Assembly (NCBI RefSeq): GCF_030733205.1
Contig: NZ_JASHJL010000043.1
Location: 1-45,147 of the forward strand
Length of the DNA: 45,147 nucleotides
Direction: 5' to 3'
Origin: Mameliella sp. MMSF_3455
GTDB lineage: Bacteria > Pseudomonadota > Alphaproteobacteria > Rhodobacterales > Rhodobacteraceae
The notes under the pieces are model-generated. The model searched no databases. It was not told the origin of the DNA and saw only the letters and a program-made list of their open reading frames with translations. Shown here one piece after another: positions 42,952 through 45,147 of this stretch (within the stretch, counting starts at the first letter, position 1; every line of letters starts with the position of its first letter). Made by a program: the position numbers and the translations under genes.

Positions 42952-43539
42952 TCACTTTTCAAAGGGTTGACCAGTCCTATTGATTTGTATGGCCCCAGTA
43001 ACAAGTTTCATCTCTTGAACAGTTAGCTCTGAGCCTTCCAGCAATTTTTTTGCGATTTCAGGGTGCTGGGTTTTTATCGCATTAACCTTTCTGGCCAGTG
43101 AGTTCTGTACGCGTGCTAGTAACGCATTTGTCTCATTGGTCAGAGGGCTTCGACCCTCCCAATTTGAGAACCCTGCGTCGCTTTCGAAATTGTACCAATC
43201 CGATTTCGTGCGGGACATGCCACCCTCCTTTTGAGGAGCAGTGCCGTGTTGCGCGTCGCTGAAGGTGTCTTCAGAGGAGCGCTCAACCGGCACTCCTCGC
43301 AATTTACTTTGATCACCCCTATTCAGATTAACAAATCTCAGATTTTGTCGCAAGATTGACGAGGTGTCAATGGAAGTGGTGGATATTCGCGGAGCCGTGG
43401 TTTTGTTGTCCCATTTTTCCAAAATGCGGGTCGCAATTTTTTGGACAACTCCTCTTGGGTTCGTGGGTAAGGAAGCTGTTCCAGCCTTTACAGTAATCGC
43501 ATCTTTGGGCTGGAAGAAAGCGTGCTTTAGATTAAACAT
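42952..43539 (-). CDS. Hypothetical cargo protein between recombinase copies
   Basis: A 195-residue protein of unknown family. I chose ATG at 43539 (MFNLKHAFFQPKDA), nine bases behind AGGAG; the longer frame to 43677 would be translated from the opposite strand of the truncated recombinase and is rejected. It is basic and polar, with a disordered middle (ERSSEDTFSDAQHGTAPQKEGG) and a helical C-terminus (NALLARVQNSLARKVNAIKTQHPEIAKKLLEG). No signal peptide or membrane segment is seen. AT-rich codon use suggests a different origin from the recombinases. It forms a likely operon with the 149-residue gene; an antiphage or toxin-antitoxin role is possible, but there is no direct sign of it. Confidence 0.5.
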   Translation of the reverse strand: MFNLKHAFFQPKDAITVKAGTASLPTNPRGVVQKIATRILEKWDNKTTAPRISTTSIDTSSILRQNLRFVNLNRGDQSKLRGVPVERSSEDTFSDAQHGTAPQKEGGMSRTKSDWYNFESDAGFSNWEGRSPLTNETNALLARVQNSLARKVNAIKTQHPEIAKKLLEGSELTVQEMKLVTGAIQINRTGQPFEK

Positions 43540-43575
43540 CTTGGGAAAACTCCTGCTCGATTTCTTCCAGACGTA

Positions 43576-44643
43576 TGGTTTGAGGAAAAAGAAACCGCCG
43601 CCAAGCGAGGCAGGCCCATATTCAATCACATGTTGCGCCAGCTCAAACGCGGCAAGGCGGCGGGTCTGATCATGCACAAGATCGACCGTAGCGCTCGATA
43701 CCTACGCGACTGGGCCGATCTTGGCGATGCTATCGACCTCGGCATCGATGTGCGCTTCGTACATGATCCGATCGACCTGCACACCCGTGGTGGACGCCTC
43801 ACTGCTGATATCCAAGCAGTCATCGCCGCTGACTTCATTCGCAACCTGCGGGAGGAGGTGCGCAAGGGTATCCAGGGGCGACTGCGCCAGGGCTTCTATC
43901 CTTTTAAGGCACCGCGTGGCTACCTTGATGCCGGTCCTCGCCAGGTCAAACGTCCTGATCCAGCAATCGCACCGCTCATTGTTTTCGCCTTCCAGCGCTA
44001 TGCCTGCGGTACGGTGAGTTTGGCCCAGCTCGGGAAGACACTCCATGAGCGCGGACTGGAGACCAAAGCAGGCACACCCCTAACCCCCGGCATTCTCTCC
44101 GCCATCCTCCATAATCCCTTCTACAAAGGCACCGTTGTCGTCAAAGGCCAACATTTCGATGGTCATCATCAACCGCTGGTGACCGAAGCGCTCTTTGACA
44201 AGGTGCAGAAAGTGTTCGAGTCCAAGAAGCAACGCCGACGAACCAAGCATCATTTCCGCTACCGACAAACGCTACGGTGCACTACGTGTGGCCGTCACTT
44301 GGTCGGTGAGCAACAAAAGGGACGGGTGTATTATCGGTGCCAGCGGCGGCACGTTTGTGTGCGGGAAGACCGCATTTCGGCCCAAGATGACAGATATGAG
44401 CTTTTTTCAGGGGTACTTGCGCCCGAAAACGGCCAACTGGAGCCCTGGGGAAAGTTCGATTCCCCGAGGGGTATTGACCAACCGCAGGATTCGACTTGTG
44501 ATAAATGGCTTAGCTGAGCGGTATAATACGCGAAACACCTCCGTTTGGAGGTGTTTCGAGTGGTGACCCAGAACGACACACTTATCGAACTTTTGCGCAA
44601 TGAGCGCAGGCCGGAGGGAGATGAGTTGGATGAGGCAGCGTGA
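43576..44643 (+). pseudogene. N-terminally truncated serine recombinase remnant
   Basis: A homologue of the intact recombinase that begins abruptly at codons for WFEEKETAAKRGRPIFNH (43576), so the catalytic Ser and Arg are missing. It runs through the D-R-S-x-R and recombinase segments (GLIMHKIDRSARYLRD; AILHNPFYKGT) and zinc ribbon (CTTCGRHLVGEQQKGRVYYRCQ) to about 44380, then leaves homology and stops at 44517. The last 27 codons of the intact gene recur at 44563-44643 (VTQNDTLIELL...DELDEAA, TGA). The piece between (about 44385-44562) replaces the coiled coil and includes a strong hairpin. Not functional as a recombinase by itself. Confidence 0.8.
44531..44558. repeat. Perfect 12-bp hairpin inside recombinase remnant
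   Basis: CGAAACACCTCC, loop GTTT, GGAGGTGTTTCG: 12 perfect pairs directly before the resumed recombinase tail. TATAAT lies just upstream at 44523-44528. No T-run follows. It could be the end of an inserted segment, a recombination site or a terminator. Confidence 0.55.
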
Positions 44644-44857
44644 TCGATGCAACGTCTACTACCCTCCAAGTGCAGTATCCGCAGATGTGACCCAGCTCGG
44701 ACAACTTCTTGAACTGCTGTCATGTAGGAAAATATCAGAAGAAAACGAGTCTGAGATTCTACAGTGGAAGTTCAACCTCAATAACCAACAACTTGGTGAC
44801 ACGAGAGAAGGTGTAGTCTAGTTTGTAAAAACACTTTGCTGTGGCAGTATGTAGGAC

Positions 44858-45073
44858 ATGCGACGAATACTCTTCTACTCTTGGCAGTCTGATCTACCGA
44901 ACTCGACAAATCGAGGTTTTATCCAACGAGCCCTTGAGGATGCAGCTGTAAAGATTGCGGCAGACGATACTGTTGCTGTCGAGCCCGTAGTTGACCGAGA
45001 CACGCAGGGTGTTCCCGGATCGCCAGACATTGCGGCAACAATCTTTGGGAAGATTGCAGGCGCGGACATCTGA
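44858..45073 (+). pseudogene. TIR-like domain gene truncated by an insertion sequence
   Basis: Seventy-one codons: MRRILFYSWQSDLPNSTNRGFIQRALEDA...VVDRDTQGVPGSPDIAATIFGKIAGADI and TGA. The FYSWQSD start, 'N-R-x-F-I-x-x-A-L' helix and 'D-R-D-T-x-G-x-x-G-S-P-D-I-x-x-x-I-F-x-K-I' match a TIR-like (toll/interleukin-1 receptor fold) group of bacterial proteins in which the next residues should be a strand such as 'F-V-A-D-V'. Here the frame ends where an IS3-type end begins (45071). Many bacterial TIR proteins break down NAD in phage defence; this one is presumably inactive. If the rest of the gene lies beyond the insertion, it is outside the window. An upstream stretch, 44644-44857, shows no gene. 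Confidence 0.7.
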
Positions 45074-45147
45074 AGTGGTCCCATCTTTTCGGACAGGTTT
45101 GCAGCGTTTCTAAGGTGTATCGGGTTTAGGTTTCATGCTGCGTGTCG
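45071..45147. mobile_element. End of an IS3-family-like insertion sequence (continues past window)
   Basis: TGAAGTGGTCCCATCTTTTCGGACAG at 45071 resembles the terminal inverted repeats of IS3-group elements (the TGGTCC...GGACAG type). It interrupts the TIR-like frame. Only 77 bases are in the window and no transposase can be read, so the family call rests on the end sequence alone. Confidence 0.55.

Noticed and set aside
43540-43677. N-terminal 46 residues of the 241-codon frame at 42952-43677
   Set aside because: Antisense of the recombinase remnant; the same peptide appears opposite the intact recombinase. ATG at 43539 has an AGGAG.
44600-44821. 73-residue frame after the recombinase remnant
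   Set aside because: Begins out of frame within the remnant tail, with no ribosome site or recognisable pattern.

Overview
The window looks like accessory DNA of an alphaproteobacterium, most likely the Rhodobacterales/Roseobacter group. The basis is a fairly GC-rich background, a tRNA-Phe 3' end of roseobacterial type, an IS5/IS427-type insertion sequence, DUF932 and DUF3768 genes typical of rhodobacterial plasmids and islands, and a giant RTX protein. No housekeeping gene is visible. All calls come from reading the sequence; no database search was run.

Layout. (1) 1-1424: insertion-sequence debris, gene fragments and two small genes. (2) 1471-7447: two defence-like modules on the + strand. 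The first is an ABC-three-component (ABC-3C) set: a PD-(D/E)XK-like effector, a small middle component and an SMC/Rad50-like ATPase with a zinc hook. The second is a PD-(D/E)XK nuclease followed by a one-chain GmrSD-like DUF262/DUF1524 protein. (3) 7593-8911: the 3' part of a tRNA-Phe gene (attachment site) and a P4-type tyrosine integrase, which mark the left end of an integrated element. (4) 8912-9759: a decayed IS5/IS427 copy. (5) 10034-23479: a small membrane protein coupled to a 4402-residue RTX-type secreted protein. (6) 23662-29728: an AlpA-type regulator, then a minus-strand mobilization block (replication-relaxation-like protein, VirD4/TraD-type ATPase, membrane protein, RNase H-fold protein, XRE regulator) and a 116-bp inverted repeat. 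(7) 30147-32086: two genes of unknown or general function. (8) 37714-32168 on the minus strand: a compact five-gene operon made of a small HTH protein, a protein with two GHKL ATPase domains (MORC/Hsp90-like and histidine-kinase-like), a receiver-domain protein, an HNH endonuclease and an N6-adenine DNA methyltransferase. (9) 37984-40650: DUF932, DUF3768 and a second HerA/VirD4-type ATPase. (10) 40712-44643: an intact serine recombinase and an N-terminally truncated relative, with two unknown genes between them. (11) 44858 to the end: a TIR-like gene cut off by an IS3-type insertion sequence end.

How the parts fit. Integrase, AlpA, the T4CP-like ATPases and the replication-relaxation protein suggest one or more integrative mobilizable elements, with defence systems and the giant secreted protein as cargo. 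The strongest candidate for an undescribed system is the HTH / dual-GHKL / receiver / HNH / methyltransferase operon: it looks like phospho-signalling wired to a restriction-modification pair. Other points of interest are two copies of an RNA leader whose hairpin would cover the Shine-Dalgarno sequence, about 23 tandem Ca-binding-like 54-residue repeats in the giant protein, and the recombinase-cargo-recombinase arrangement.
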